Source: Sutterella faecalis
Lineage (GTDB): Bacteria > Pseudomonadota > Gammaproteobacteria > Burkholderiales > Burkholderiaceae_F
Assembly (NCBI RefSeq): GCF_006337085.1
Contig: NZ_CP040882.1
Location: forward strand, 124,001-188,000
Direction of reading: 5' to 3'
DNA length: 64,000 nt
Shown here piece by piece: positions 9,318-19,902 of this stretch (positions are counted from its first letter, which is position 1; each line of letters starts with the position of its first letter). Made by a program: the position numbers and the translations under genes. The notes beneath the pieces were generated by a model that made no database searches, had not been told where the DNA came from, and worked only from the letters and a program-made list of their open reading frames with translations.

Positions 9318-9339
9318 ATTTGAGAAAGCGGATGATCCG

Positions 9340-10712
<1,373 letters not shown>

Positions 10713-10714
10713 CG

Positions 10715-11800
10715 TTAGAGCACTCCTTTCGAAGAGGGAAGTTCATGACCTTCAATGCGCTTCGCGTCCCGAAGGGTGCGCCCGAGTGCCTTGAAAAGCG
10801 ATTCGGCGACGTGATGGTCGTTCTTTCCCTTCGCCTTCATGTTGAGCGTGATCCCCATGGCCTGAGAGAAGGAGCGGAAGAAATGCTCGATCATTTCGGT
10901 CGCGAGGTCGCCCACGAACTGGTTTTTGAACTTTGCCTTGAAGGTGAGCCAGGGGCGCCCGGAGATGTCGAGCGCGCACCGGCAGAGGGCTTCATCCATG
11001 GGAAGGAGAAAGCCGAAGCGGCGGATGCCGCGCTTGTCGCCGAGCGCGAGCCTGATCGCTTCGCCGAGCGCAAGCCCCGTATCCTCCACCGTGTGGTGGC
11101 AGTCGACCTGAAGGTCGCCCTTGGCCTTCAGATGAAGCCGCATGCCGCCATGCTGAGCGATCTGCTCGAGCATGTGGTCGAAGAAGCCGATGCCGGTTGA
11201 AATCTCGTTTTCGCCCTCGCGGTCGAGCCAGACTTCGACGCGGATATCCGTTTCCTTCGTCTTTCGCTCAACCACCGCGTGGCGGTCAGTTTCAGGCGTC
11301 TGAGGGAGGCTCGCAAGGAGGCGTTTTTCGACAGCGGCCCAGGGTTCGCCCTCGGGACCCACGCGGATTCCGGTAAGACCCATGTTTTCGGCGAGCTTCA
11401 GATCCGTCTCGCGGTCGCCGATCACGTAGGAGTTCTTCTGGTCCATTGCGCCCCGGCGAAGGTACTTCTTGACGAGCCCGGTGCCGGGTTTTCTGCAGGC
11501 GCAGCCTTCGCCCGGCATGTGCGGGCAGATGAGGACCTCGTCGAACTTCGCGCCCTGGCTCTCGAGAATCTGCATCATGAGGTTGTGCGGACCCTCGAAG
11601 TCTTCAGTCGGGAAGGAGGCCGTTCCGAGGCCGTCCTGGTTGGAGACCATGACGAGCTGCCAGCCCGCGTCCTTGAGCGCCTTCAGCGCCGGAAGAACGC
11701 CTTCGACGAAGCGCATCTTTCTGAAGTCGTCCACCTGAAAGTCGTGAGGTTCTTCGAGGATGGTGCCGTCGCGGTCGACGAAAAGAAAACGTTCTGCCAT
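10715..11800 (-). CDS. hisB: Bifunctional histidinol-phosphatase / imidazoleglycerol-phosphate dehydratase
   Basis: A 361-residue fusion. The N-terminal HAD phosphatase (about 1-165) shows FVDRDGTI, the VSNQDGLGT loop, zinc-binding cysteines in [14 protein letters not shown] and GDRETDL. The C-terminal dehydratase (about 175-361) shows the manganese-binding histidine clusters [36 protein letters not shown] and [15 protein letters not shown]. The fusion is the enterobacterial form; most betaproteobacteria have a stand-alone dehydratase. The ATG shares its A with the hisC TGA stop. Confidence 0.96.
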   Translation of the reverse strand: MAERFLFVDRDGTILEEPHDFQVDDFRKMRFVEGVLPALKALKDAGWQLVMVSNQDGLGTASFPTEDFEGPHNLMMQILESQGAKFDEVLICPHMPGEGCACRKPGTGLVKKYLRRGAMDQKNSYVIGDRETDLKLAENMGLTGIRVGPEGEPWAAVEKRLLASLPQTPETDRHAVVERKTKETDIRVEVWLDREGENEISTGIGFFDHMLEQIAQHGGMRLHLKAKGDLQVDCHHTVEDTGLALGEAIRLALGDKRGIRRFGFLLPMDEALCRCALDISGRPWLTFKAKFKNQFVGDLATEMIEHFFRSFSQAMGITLNMKAKGKNDHHVAESLFKALGRTLRDAKRIEGHELPSSKGVL

Positions 11801-12921
11801 CAGTATTCTCCGAGGAGTTCCGTGAGCGCGGCGAGAAGAAGCGCATTCTCTTCGTCGGTGCCTACCGTGATGCGGATGGCGCCCGCGAGGGTCGGCTGCC
11901 GGCTCTGGTCGCGGAGAATAATTCCGCGGTCCCAGAGGCCCGTAAAGACGCGGGCGCTTTCGGCAAAGCGCACAAGGAGGAAGTTCGAGGCCGATGGGGA
12001 CACCTCCAGCACGCCGGGGAGCGCCCGGAGCGCCCGGGCGAGCTCCTCGCGGCGGCGAAGCGTTGCGAGAACGCGCGTCTTCATGCGGGCGATGCCTTCG
12101 TCAGAAAGCGCCTGTTCGGCAATGTCGGCGACCGGCGCCGGAATCGGATAGGGGGCGATCACCTTTCTGATCATTCCGATCACGGCGGGGCTGCCGATCA
12201 GGAACCCGCATCGGATCCCGGCGAGCGCAAAGGCCTTCGAGAGCGTGCGGATGATGACGAGGTGCGGCGCCCGTTCGAGCCGGTCGACGGCGGTGTCGTC
12301 GGGCGAAAATTCAATATAGGCTTCGTCAAGCACCAGAATGGCGCGCCCGCGGGTGGCGTTGATGAGGCCGCTCACGACTTCAGGAGAGAGGAGATTTCCC
12401 GTCGGATTGTTGGGCGAGCAGGCAAAGACCACCTGAATGGCGGGATCCTTTTCGAGCGCCGCTTCGAGCGCCTTCACGTCGGGGGTCCACCCGTTCTCAG
12501 GCGACGTCGTGAGGTTCACGACGCGCACGTTCGCGGTTTCGGCCGAGACGGAGTACATGCCGTAGGTGGGCGGGAACTGCAATACCGCGTCGCGCCCGCC
12601 CGTGCAGAAGGTGCGGATGAGAAGGTCAATCCCTTCGTCGCCGCCGCGCGTGGCGAGAATCGATTCGGGGGAGACGCCGGAGTAGGCGGCGTAGCGCGCG
12701 ATGACTTCCGCGGGCTGCGCGTCGGGGTAGCGGTTCAAGCGCCCGTTTCTCAACGCATAATCGTCCGATTCCGCCGACTCGTTGGCGTTGAGCCAGACGT
12801 CGCCCCGGCCGCCCGCAGCCGCCACGATGCGGCGGGCGGACTGGTAGGGCGTGAGCGCCTGAACCTCGGGGCGCGCGAGGCGCTCGGGGTTCTCCATCAG
12901 ATCTTCGGTGCGCTTTGCCAT
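11800..12921 (-). CDS. hisC: Histidinol-phosphate aminotransferase
   Basis: A 373-residue class I/II PLP aminotransferase. The PLP lysine is in the conserved [14 protein letters not shown], the aromatic/cofactor-binding segments [11 protein letters not shown] and [10 protein letters not shown] are intact, and [14 protein letters not shown] matches the HisC N-domain. The ATG at 12921 overlaps the hisD stop by one base (TGATG), so longer upstream extensions are not needed. It also overlaps hisB in the same way. Confidence 0.95.
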   Translation of the reverse strand: MAKRTEDLMENPERLARPEVQALTPYQSARRIVAAAGGRGDVWLNANESAESDDYALRNGRLNRYPDAQPAEVIARYAAYSGVSPESILATRGGDEGIDLLIRTFCTGGRDAVLQFPPTYGMYSVSAETANVRVVNLTTSPENGWTPDVKALEAALEKDPAIQVVFACSPNNPTGNLLSPEVVSGLINATRGRAILVLDEAYIEFSPDDTAVDRLERAPHLVIIRTLSKAFALAGIRCGFLIGSPAVIGMIRKVIAPYPIPAPVADIAEQALSDEGIARMKTRVLATLRRREELARALRALPGVLEVSPSASNFLLVRFAESARVFTGLWDRGIILRDQSRQPTLAGAIRITVGTDEENALLLAALTELLGEY

Positions 12922-14249
12922 CAGCAGCCTCCCTTTGCCTTGGCAGCGCTCTGGCGCGCCATGCGGATGAGGACCGCATTTCTGTGGGCGTCGAGCTCTT
13001 CGGCGTGAGCGAGAATCGCGATCGTTTCGGCGAGCCCCGAGAAGCCCTTTGCGGTCATTTCCTGAATCGTCATGCGCTTCATGAAGTCGGCGAGACCGAG
13101 GGACGAATAGGCCGCCGCGCACCCGTAGGTGGGAAGCACGTGGTTCGTGCCCGTTGCATAGTCGCCGCCCGATTCGGGAGACCATTCGCCGAGGAAGACC
13201 GAGCCCGCATTGTTGATGAGGGGCACCAGATCGCGCGCATTCTTCGCCTGAATGATGAGGTGTTCAGGCGCATAGCGGTTCGAAACGCGGCAGCATTCCT
13301 CGAGGTCCTTTACGACAATAAGACGGCTCGCGGAAAGGGACTTCGCCGCAATTTCGCGGCGCGGAAGCTGCGCGAGCTGGGCTGCGGCCTCTTCGGCCAC
13401 GCTGGCAGCAAGTTCCTTCGAGGGCGTGAGGAGCACGACCTGCGAGTCGGGGCCGTGTTCGGCCTGGGAGAGAAGGTCGGCGGCAACGAAGGCGGGGTCC
13501 GCGTCCTTGTCGGCAATGACGAGGACTTCGGAGGGGCCGGCCGGCATGTCGATCGCGGCGCCGTCGGGACGGCGGCTCACCTGGCGCTTTGCTTCCGTCA
13601 CATAGGCGTTCCCCGGTCCGAAGATCTTCGAGACGGCAGGAACCGTTTCGGTCCCGAAAGCCATGGCGGCAATCGCCTGGGCGCCGCCCACCTGGTAGAT
13701 CTCCTCAATGCCGCAGAGGCGCGCGGCGCAGAGAATCTGGTCGGCAACGGGCGGAGGCGTGCAGAGAACGACCTTCGAGCACCCGGCGATGCGGGCCGGA
13801 ATTCCGAGCATGAGAACGGTGGAGAAAAGCGGCGCCGTGCCGCCCGGAATGTAGAGGCCCACGGCTTCAATCGGGCGCGTCACCTGCTCGCACTTCACGC
13901 CCGGCATCGTTTCGACGACGACGGGTTCGAGCTTTTCGGCCGTGTGGAACTTTTCAATGTTCCTTGCGGCGCGCTCAAGCGCCGTGCGGAAGTCGGGCGA
14001 AACGCGCTCCCAGGCGGCGTCCACTTCTTCCTTTGAGATTCGGAAGTTCTTCACTTCCGTGCGGTCGAACTTCGCGGAATATTCGCGAAGGGCCTCGTCG
14101 CCCTTCTTTTCGACGTTGTCGAGGATCTCCTTAACGACGGCGCTGATGCGCTCGCCCGCCATGACGGCCGGGCGGCGGAGAATTTCGGTGCGGCCCGCTT
14201 CGTTGAGCGCGTCCCAGTCGATGATGTCGCTGAAGGCAAATTCGGTCAT
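12921..14249 (-). CDS. hisD: Histidinol dehydrogenase
   Basis: A 442-residue zinc-dependent enzyme performing the last two oxidations to L-histidine. The dinucleotide segment ([16 protein letters not shown]), the [16 protein letters not shown] loop, [11 protein letters not shown] and the catalytic [11 protein letters not shown]lu-His pair are all recognisable. Length matches the family. The ATG at 14249 follows CAGGAG, separated by 83 bp from hisG, and is preferred over a much longer upstream frame that would overlap hisG. Confidence 0.95.
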   Translation of the reverse strand: MTEFAFSDIIDWDALNEAGRTEILRRPAVMAGERISAVVKEILDNVEKKGDEALREYSAKFDRTEVKNFRISKEEVDAAWERVSPDFRTALERAARNIEKFHTAEKLEPVVVETMPGVKCEQVTRPIEAVGLYIPGGTAPLFSTVLMLGIPARIAGCSKVVLCTPPPVADQILCAARLCGIEEIYQVGGAQAIAAMAFGTETVPAVSKIFGPGNAYVTEAKRQVSRRPDGAAIDMPAGPSEVLVIADKDADPAFVAADLLSQAEHGPDSQVVLLTPSKELAASVAEEAAAQLAQLPRREIAAKSLSASRLIVVKDLEECCRVSNRYAPEHLIIQAKNARDLVPLINNAGSVFLGEWSPESGGDYATGTNHVLPTYGCAAAYSSLGLADFMKRMTIQEMTAKGFSGLAETIAILAHAEELDAHRNAVLIRMARQSAAKAKGGC

Positions 14250-14332
14250 TTTGATTGACTCCTGAATGTAGTGTTCTGAATTTTGAAAATTTGGAATTTC
14301 TTTGAACCTGGCGCGTTTTCCGGAAAGAGAAA

Positions 14333-15232
14333 TCACTCCATCATCTTTTCGATCGGAAGCACCAGGATCGAGGAGGCGCCGAGCGCCTTCACCTTCTCCA
14401 TCGTTTCCCAGAAGAGGCTTTCGCTTGAAACCATGTGGAGCGCCACGCGGCTGTCGTCGCCCGTGAGGGGCAGAATCGTCGGGTGCTCGGCGCCCGGGAG
14501 AAGCTTCGTGATTTCGCCGAGCTTCTCCTTCGGGGCGTGAAGCATGATGTACTTGCATTCGCGTGCGCGGGCAACGCCCTGCATGCGAACGAGGAGGCGC
14601 TTCACGAGGTCTTCCTTCTCGGCGTCCATTTCGTCCTTGCGGGCGATGAGGCAGGCTTTCGAGCGGTAGATCACCTCGACTTCCTTCAAGCCGTTGGCTT
14701 CAAGCGTCGCGCCCGTGGAGACGAGGTCGCAGATGGCGTCGGCCAACCCCGCGCGGGGCGCCACTTCGACCGAACCCGTGAGGAGGCAGGGGCGGAACGT
14801 AAGGCCCTTTGCCTCAAAGCAGCGCTTCAGCAGCTGCGGGTACGAGGTGGCGATGCGCTTCCCGTTGAGGCTCTCGAGCCCCTGCCATTCCTCGTCGCGC
14901 GGAATCGCGATCGAAAGCCGGCAGCCGCCGAAGTCGAAGCGCTTCAGCATCCGGAATTCCGTCGGGTCGCCCTGGCTCTTTCGCGTGAGAAGCGTTTCCT
15001 CGAGCACGTTTTCGCCGATGATGCCGAGGTCGACGACGCCGTCCATGACGAGTCCGGGAATGTCGTCGTCGCGCACGCGAAGGAACTCGATCGGCATGTT
15101 TTCCGCAGCGGCAAGCAGACGCTGCTCGTGATAGCGCACCTTGATGCCGCAGCGTTCAAAGAGCTCCTTCGAGTCGTCCGAAAGTCTGCCGGACTTCTGC
15201 ATGGCGACTCGTAGACGATTGTTTTCGGTCAT
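14333..15232 (-). CDS. hisG: ATP phosphoribosyltransferase, long form
   Basis: The 299-residue first enzyme of the pathway is the long HisG form with its own C-terminal histidine-binding regulatory domain. The catalytic domain carries [29 protein letters not shown] and the PRPP loop [14 protein letters not shown]. The C-terminal ~75 residues end in [14 protein letters not shown], essentially as I recall for E. coli HisG (also 299 residues). Most betaproteobacteria instead have the short HisG plus HisZ. This is the first structural gene after the attenuator; a second layer of control is likely feedback inhibition by histidine. Confidence 0.96.
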   Translation of the reverse strand: MTENNRLRVAMQKSGRLSDDSKELFERCGIKVRYHEQRLLAAAENMPIEFLRVRDDDIPGLVMDGVVDLGIIGENVLEETLLTRKSQGDPTEFRMLKRFDFGGCRLSIAIPRDEEWQGLESLNGKRIATSYPQLLKRCFEAKGLTFRPCLLTGSVEVAPRAGLADAICDLVSTGATLEANGLKEVEVIYRSKACLIARKDEMDAEKEDLVKRLLVRMQGVARARECKYIMLHAPKEKLGEITKLLPGAEHPTILPLTGDDSRVALHMVSSESLFWETMEKVKALGASSILVLPIEKMME

Positions 15233-15282
15233 TTTGGATTTCCTGGTGAAGATGAAAGGTTTCCATTCCGTCCTGCGGATGC

Positions 15283-15316
15283 AAAAAAGCCCCCGGAAGT
15301 GCTTTGCTTCCGGAGG
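15283..15316 (-). terminator. Attenuator terminator upstream of hisG
   Basis: Read on the minus strand, CCTCCGGAAG pairs with CTTCCGGGGG (one U-G wobble) around a 7-nt loop, and TTTTTT follows immediately after one spacer residue pair. The stem lies 51-84 bases before the hisG ATG and downstream of the His-rich leader peptide. The pairing is better on the minus than on the plus strand. This is the intrinsic terminator expected in a his attenuator. Confidence 0.88.
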
Positions 15317-15384
15317 CCTTCTGACTGGATAACCCCATGTTTCTTTGCTGGGCGCCCGGAAGACTTTGGAGTACTTCCAAGCAG

Positions 15385-15414
15385 CCACGCCTGAAAGTCT
15401 CGCTTCAGGTGTGG
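15385..15414 (-). promoter_or_regulatory. Pause hairpin (1:2 stem) of the his attenuator
   Basis: On the minus strand CCACACCTGAA (15414-15404) pairs with TTCAGGCGTGG (15395-15385) with one mismatch and an 8-nt loop. The 5' arm contains the last His codon and the stop codon of the leader peptide, so ribosome position there would decide whether this stem forms. A GGAAG/CTTCC pairing in the next ~45 nt offers a competing (antiterminator) structure. Confidence 0.7.
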
Positions 15415-15449
15415 TGGTGATGGCGGCCGCGGAAAGAAAGGATCTGCAT
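15405..15449 (-). CDS. hisL: his operon leader peptide
   Basis: A 14-residue open frame reads [14 protein letters not shown], with four consecutive histidine codons (CAT CAC CAC CAC) just before the stop. It lies 90 bp upstream of the intrinsic terminator and in the same orientation as hisG. E. coli HisL is 16 residues with seven His. Ribosome stalling at these codons when charged tRNA-His is scarce would free the antiterminator and allow read-through. No strong Shine-Dalgarno is visible, which is the weakest point. Confidence 0.88.
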   Translation of the reverse strand: MQILSFRGRHHHHT

Positions 15450-15819
15450 GGGAAGAATCTCGTTCGTTTGAAATCTGGAGTAAACGGGAAACGAGGAGTA
15501 TTTGAGAGCTCCGCGCTTCCGTTTACTGGTGAGATTCATAATGCCACAGCTTTTGCGAGCGGGCGAAGTCCGGCATCGGTAAACGAAGACTCAGTGCGTG
15601 GGCTCAAGAGAGGGTGGATGTTTTCCTTAAGATATCCTGCGCAAAGGTTCCCGGCACGGGCGGACAGCGATTTGGCGCAGCAGGTGTCCCGGCGGGAAGC
15701 GTTCGGGGAAAGTCTGAGACGGCATTTTCCCGGGCGCACAGGTAGACTACGGTCACGCATTTTTCCCGACCGCGCGAAAGGCGCAGGTCAAAAGAAATTC
15801 TCTCGTTTCAGGCTCTGCC
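15450..15819. other. Divergent promoter region between hisL and the yddG-like gene
   Basis: No gene is supported. A 9-bp inverted repeat AGTAAACGG (15479-15487) / CCGTTTACT (15519-15527) lies 30-78 bp before the hisL start, and a third related GGTAAACG occurs near 15576. The his promoter must lie here, but I could not assign -35/-10 boxes with confidence. Confidence 0.5.
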
Positions 15820-16797
15820 ATGAGCATCATCAAGAGCGATTCCACCCGTCAGGCTACTCTGATCGGCATACTCGCCCCCATCTGCTGGGGCATGGGCGTT
15901 TCACTCGTACGCGGCATCGCAGAGGGCTTCGGCCTCGCGCAGGGGCAGACGCTTCTCTACCTCACGGCTGCGATCTGTCTATTCTTCACGATCGGGATCC
16001 CCGACTTCAGTAAGGTCGACAAGCGCTATCTCTTCATCGGGCTGCCGACCGCGAATGCGTCGTCGCTTTGCTTCTGCCTTGCGATCTTCTTTTCCTCAGG
16101 CGGCGCGCAGACGATGGAAGTGGCGATGGTGAACTACCTCTGGCCCTCGCTCACGCTTCTTTTCGCCGTGCTTTTCAATGGCGTTCGCACGCGCTGGTGG
16201 ATCGTGCCGGGAATCCTCCTCGGCTTTTTCGGCATCGTGCACATCCTTGCCGGCAGCGACGGCTTTTCATTGGAGGGCTTTCTCGGCCGAATCCTCGAGC
16301 ACCCGTTGAGCTACATCCTCGCCCTCGGAGCGGCGCTCACCTGGGCGGGGTTCTCGAGCATGACGCGCGCGTGGGGCGGAAATACCAATCTCTCCACCGT
16401 GATCTTCACCATCAATATGCTCATCTACGGCACGCTGTGGCTCTGCGGCTTCGGCACTGAAACCGTGGGCGAGGTGTCGCAGCATGGCATTTATTCGGTG
16501 ATATTCGGCGGCATTGCCATGGGGGGCGCCTACGCCGCCTGGACGTTCGGAATGTCGAAGGGAAACGTCACGGTCCTTGCGCTCGCTTCTTATTTCACGC
16601 CGGTGCTTTCCTGCCTCTTCGCGGTCGTCTGGATCAACGCGAAGCTCGACAGCTCCTTCTGGACGGGCGTGGCCTTTGTGGTGGCGGGGTCTCTTCTCTG
16701 CTGGGACGCCACGACGCGCGGCATGAAGTCGGTGCTGAAGCGCGAAGGAGAAAAAAGAGAAAAGGCGGGATGCGCCTCCGTAAAGCCCGCCTCATAG
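15820..16797 (+). CDS. EamA/DMT family exporter, YddG-like (aromatic amino acids)
   Basis: A 325-residue ten-helix drug/metabolite transporter. The N-terminus (QATLIGILAPICWG...LVRGIAEGFG) closely follows that of E. coli YddG, an exporter of aromatic amino acids. Two EamA repeats are visible, with the second starting near SYILALGAALTWAGFSS. The C-terminal ~25 residues are a charged cytoplasmic tail. It is divergent from the his operon and followed at once by an IS110-family element. Substrate is inferred from similarity only. Confidence 0.85.
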   Translation: MSIIKSDSTRQATLIGILAPICWGMGVSLVRGIAEGFGLAQGQTLLYLTAAICLFFTIGIPDFSKVDKRYLFIGLPTANASSLCFCLAIFFSSGGAQTMEVAMVNYLWPSLTLLFAVLFNGVRTRWWIVPGILLGFFGIVHILAGSDGFSLEGFLGRILEHPLSYILALGAALTWAGFSSMTRAWGGNTNLSTVIFTINMLIYGTLWLCGFGTETVGEVSQHGIYSVIFGGIAMGGAYAAWTFGMSKGNVTVLALASYFTPVLSCLFAVVWINAKLDSSFWTGVAFVVAGSLLCWDATTRGMKSVLKREGEKREKAGCASVKPAS

Positions 16798-16877
16798 ACC
16801 CAGTAAAAAATCGTGATGAGTAAAGGGCTTCCTCACCCTCTATCATGAAAGATGAGGAAGCCCTCGGCGCGCGACCT

Positions 16878-17102
16878 GTCTGCGTACGTTTTTTTGGTAA
16901 CGTTTCTGACGCTTGCCGTCAAAAAATTGCAGCGGAACTTTCGCACCCTATATTGCTCTGTTCGCTGGCTTGAACGCTGGTGACTAGGCGTGTGGAAAAA
17001 TGAGCGTAGCTTCCGGGTGGTTGCTGCGTCTACCTGTTTCTCCAACATCTTCGTGGTTGCCAGGGCTTCCTCGAACCCCAATCATTTCTTAATGGAGGGG
17101 CT
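16878..17102 (+). ncRNA. Candidate bridge RNA region of the IS110 element
   Basis: IS110-family elements encode a structured guide ('bridge') RNA in the non-coding end next to the transposase gene. Here the long non-coding segment is upstream of the transposase. It holds short self-complementary blocks, including AGGGCTTCC (17062-17070) complementary to GGAAGCCCT in the left end. It is the only substantial non-coding part of the element. An 82-codon open frame on the opposite strand recurs in the second copy, but only because the DNA is identical. Exact RNA ends and guide loops cannot be set by eye. Confidence 0.5.
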
Positions 17103-18470
17103 ATGAGTAAGTCTAACCGTACCGATACGCCATTGCGAGCTGCCCGTGCGCAGATCAGTAATCCCGAAATTACTGTTCACGCGATGTACCGCTCGGCAAT
17201 AGGCATTGACGTTCATCTCAACCTACTCGTCTGCTGCCATCAGAAGCAGGTTGCAGGTCATCGTGAACAATCTGAGAGCCGGGATTTCAATACCGACCGC
17301 GCAAGCATCGATGCTTTCGCCGCCTGGTGCCGTGAATGCAATCCCGACATCATCCTTATGGAATCAACCGGGTCATTGTGGCAGAGCCCGTACGAAGCCC
17401 TCGAGAGAGCCGGCTTCACTTCTGAGCAGCTGGCTCTGATCAATGCCCGCGACGCCAAAGCGGCAGCCGGCCGCAAAACGGACCGCAAGGACGCATCACG
17501 TCTGGCGTCTCTTGCCCGAACGGGAAACTTCAAAAAATCCTTCGTGCCGGAGAAGGCCTTTCGTCTGCAGCGCGTCATTTCACGTGATCTGCAGAAGAAC
17601 AGGAATGACATTTCCCGAACTTCCAATCGTTTCGGCAAGTCTCTGAATCTCACCGGATGCCGGCCTACAACGGTATTCAGCGACATCCGCGGAGGCAAAG
17701 CTGCCAGCCTCATACTGATGGCCAAGCTCAGAGATGATCCGCACTTGTTTGATGTCATCAAGCAAAACAGCCGCCGGCTGCGGGCAAGCCCTGAGCAGAT
17801 CATGCAGGCGCTCAACTTCGAAATCGAGCCGATGATGAAGGAGCAGATTCTGGCGCTCCGGAAAAAGATCGATCAGCTCGAGGAGTACGACCGAAGCACT
17901 TTCGAAAGGCTCCGCCAGCTGCAGGCTCCCTACGAGAAGGACATCCAGCTGCTCATTACCATAACGGGAATTCAGGAACGCTCGGCCCGCATGATTTACG
18001 CCGAACTCTGTGCGGATTTGAAGGACCACTTCCCCACGTCAGAGCAGTTTACTTCCTGGCTCGGCATTTGCCCGGGGGACAACACATCTGCCGGCAAACA
18101 GAAAAGTGGAAAATGCCCGAAAGGGAACAAACACCTGAGGCGCACGCTGATTGAAGCCGCCAGAGGACTTGTGGTCGGCGGTACCGCTGCGCTGAAGGAA
18201 AAATTCCAGGTGCTCAAGATGCGGCGCGGCTACAGGCGTGCCATGGTCGCCTTCGCACACCTGCTCGCACGCATCATTTATTCCGTTCTCACTCATCAGA
18301 AAGGCTTTGAGCCTTACCAGTCAACGGCGTTTCGGGACACCTTGATGGAACGAGCAAAGAACGGCGTAAAGCAGTTGCTGAAACTCAAAGGAACGAAATA
18401 CGTGATCGCTGACGGCCTAGTTGTGGAGACGAAAACGGGTGCGATCCTAGGCGCAGTCGTCAGCAGTTAG
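17103..18470 (+). CDS. IS110-family transposase (DEDD)
   Basis: A 455-residue recombinase. The RuvC-like N-domain shows the acidic residues in SAIGIDVHLN, ILMESTG and KTDRKDASRLA (DEDD set). The C-terminal Tnp_20 domain shows ITGIQERSARMIYAEL and SWLGICPGDNTSAGKQKSG...GNKHLRR with the conserved serine. A helical linker (about 240-270) separates them. The ATG at 17103 has a strong GGAGGGG ribosome site. The frame is intact, so the copy may be active. Its first 18 codons also occur in the truncated copy at 42.5 kb. Confidence 0.93.
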   Translation: MSKSNRTDTPLRAARAQISNPEITVHAMYRSAIGIDVHLNLLVCCHQKQVAGHREQSESRDFNTDRASIDAFAAWCRECNPDIILMESTGSLWQSPYEALERAGFTSEQLALINARDAKAAAGRKTDRKDASRLASLARTGNFKKSFVPEKAFRLQRVISRDLQKNRNDISRTSNRFGKSLNLTGCRPTTVFSDIRGGKAASLILMAKLRDDPHLFDVIKQNSRRLRASPEQIMQALNFEIEPMMKEQILALRKKIDQLEEYDRSTFERLRQLQAPYEKDIQLLITITGIQERSARMIYAELCADLKDHFPTSEQFTSWLGICPGDNTSAGKQKSGKCPKGNKHLRRTLIEAARGLVVGGTAALKEKFQVLKMRRGYRRAMVAFAHLLARIIYSVLTHQKGFEPYQSTAFRDTLMERAKNGVKQLLKLKGTKYVIADGLVVETKTGAILGAVVSS

Positions 18471-18572
18471 CGTAGCTTCAGCAGCCTGAGAAGCAGCAGA
18501 TACCATGCTGGACGTTCTTGTGAGAACGCCCGCAGGGAAGGTCGCGCGCCGAGGGCTTCCTATCTTTCGTGG

Positions 18573-18612
18573 AAAAAAGCCCCGCACGGAATGTTCGACA
18601 GCCATGCGGGGC
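18573..18612 (-). terminator. Rho-independent terminator of the DmpA-type peptidase gene
   Basis: On the minus strand GCCCCGCA pairs with TGCGGGGC around an 18-nt loop and is followed directly by TTTTTT. It begins about 26 bp after the peptidase stop codon and abuts the right end of the IS110 element. Confidence 0.88.
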
Positions 18613-18637
18613 GATGATTTTTTGGGAGCTCAAGTCT

Positions 18638-19744
18638 TTATTTGCCGGCGCGCAGACCCGCCCGGTCGAGCATCGCGAGGACGCGGTCAACCGGGATCGC
18701 ACGGATCACCTTGCCGTCCCAGGTATTGACATCGTGAGCGGAAAAGAGCGAATTGATGACGGCTTCCTCGGTGGCTTCAATGGCCGCCATGAAAAGCGGC
18801 GTCATGTCGTCGTTTCTCACGAGGGGCGCCCCTTCGAGCGTTCCCTTCGCCGCCGTATGACGCACGCGGACCGATTCATTGGTCGAGAAGGCGACCACAA
18901 AGTCGCCCGAGCCGTTTGAGGCCACGCCCCCGGTGCGGGTCATTCCCATGAAGGCGCGCTTCGCGAGGCGCTCGAGATTGCGGGCGTCGAGCGGAGCGTC
19001 GGTCGCCACGATCATCATGATGGAGCCGTCGGCCGAGCGGAATTCCTGCATCTCCTTTTCGCCGGGCCAGCCGCCGAGCTCGAGGCCCGCTTCGATCCCT
19101 TTGACGTTCAGAATGCCGCCGAAGTTGGCCTGAACCAGGACCCCAACCTTCCAGCCTCCGAGATTGGGCGGAAGCACGCGCGACGAGGTGCCGATCCCGG
19201 CCTTGAAGTCGAAGGCCACGGTGCCGGTGCCGGCGCCTGCACAGCCTTCTTCAACGGGGCCGGAGGAGGCTTTCCTCAAGGCTTCGAGAACATGATGGGG
19301 CTTCACGAACCGCGCACGAATGTCGTTCACCTTGCCGTCGTTCGTTTCGCCCACGAGGCCGTTAACGGAGCGGACGAGTTCGTTCCCGGGCTGCGAGAGC
19401 GTCCATTCGACCACGCCCTCGAGACCTGCGCCCACGTTGAGCGTATTCGTGAGGACGATCGGCGTTTCGATGTTGCCGAGCTCATTCACCTGCGGGTAGC
19501 CCGCCATCTTGCCGAAGGCGTTGCCGAGGAAGATCCCCGCGGGGACCTTCTCTTCAAAGACATTGCCCGGATGAGGGCGAATCGCGGTAACGCCCGTATG
19601 CATGCCGGCAGCATCGTCCTCGAGGGTGACCTGCCCCACAAGGACGCCGTCGACGTCCGTAATGGCATTGAAGCGCCCCGTCGGGAAAACGCCGAATTCG
19701 ATTCCGAGGTCGCGGGGGCGGCCTGAGGTTTGGGATGACTGCAT
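18638..19744 (-). CDS. P1 family (DmpA-type) aminopeptidase
   Basis: A 368-residue N-terminal-nucleophile hydrolase of the DmpA/S58 family, which self-cleaves and removes N-terminal residues from peptides or beta-peptides. The autocleavage site is in VASNGSGDFVVAFST (Gly-Ser), and the N-terminal chain shows NAITDVDGVLVGQVTL and VPAGIFLGNAFGKMAGYPQVNELG. GCAGAGTGTVAFDFKAGIGTSSR is also characteristic. The ATG at 19744 has GGAG eight bases upstream and begins before the first conserved block; an upstream in-frame start at 19786 lacks a ribosome site. No signal peptide is evident. Monocistronic. Confidence 0.88.
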   Translation of the reverse strand: MQSSQTSGRPRDLGIEFGVFPTGRFNAITDVDGVLVGQVTLEDDAAGMHTGVTAIRPHPGNVFEEKVPAGIFLGNAFGKMAGYPQVNELGNIETPIVLTNTLNVGAGLEGVVEWTLSQPGNELVRSVNGLVGETNDGKVNDIRARFVKPHHVLEALRKASSGPVEEGCAGAGTGTVAFDFKAGIGTSSRVLPPNLGGWKVGVLVQANFGGILNVKGIEAGLELGGWPGEKEMQEFRSADGSIMMIVATDAPLDARNLERLAKRAFMGMTRTGGVASNGSGDFVVAFSTNESVRVRHTAAKGTLEGAPLVRNDDMTPLFMAAIEATEEAVINSLFSAHDVNTWDGKVIRAIPVDRVLAMLDRAGLRAGK

Positions 19745-19902
19745 GAATGCTCCGGTTCTGAAGGAGAAAAGTTTGATCGACCGCAAGATTATCCGCCTTC
19801 GACAAAGAAAAAGCGCTCCTCATGCTTCGGTGCGACTTTGCGAGACGCATGACCCCCGGAAACTTCCCTTCATTCCACAACACGCTTAATCAGGAGGCTG
19901 AA

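Larger units (their letters stand above)
16807..18571 (+). mobile_element. IS110-family insertion element (apparently complete)
   Basis: The element carries a DEDD transposase gene, a 5' non-coding end of about 300 bp and a 3' non-coding end of about 100 bp. Near-perfect subterminal inverted repeats are visible: 16844-16877 against 18539-18571, sharing 23 uninterrupted bases (core GGTCGCGCGCCGAGGGCTTCC) then one indel and one mismatch. The left limit is set from the 349-bp segment that recurs inverted at 42496-42844; identity starts at 16807. A further perfect 12-bp stem (16824-16835 with 16853-16864) lies at the outer left end. It inserted between the yddG-like gene and the terminator of the DmpA-type peptidase. 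Confidence 0.85.

Noticed and set aside
9118..9339. Gene hidden in the hisA-hisF gap
   Set aside because: Frames here are extensions of shadow frames over hisF and lack starts with ribosome sites.
16833..17081. 82-codon frame conserved in both IS110 copies (also 42570-42818)
   Set aside because: It is identical only because the DNA is identical. It runs antisense to the presumed bridge RNA region and has no ribosome site or recognisable domain.
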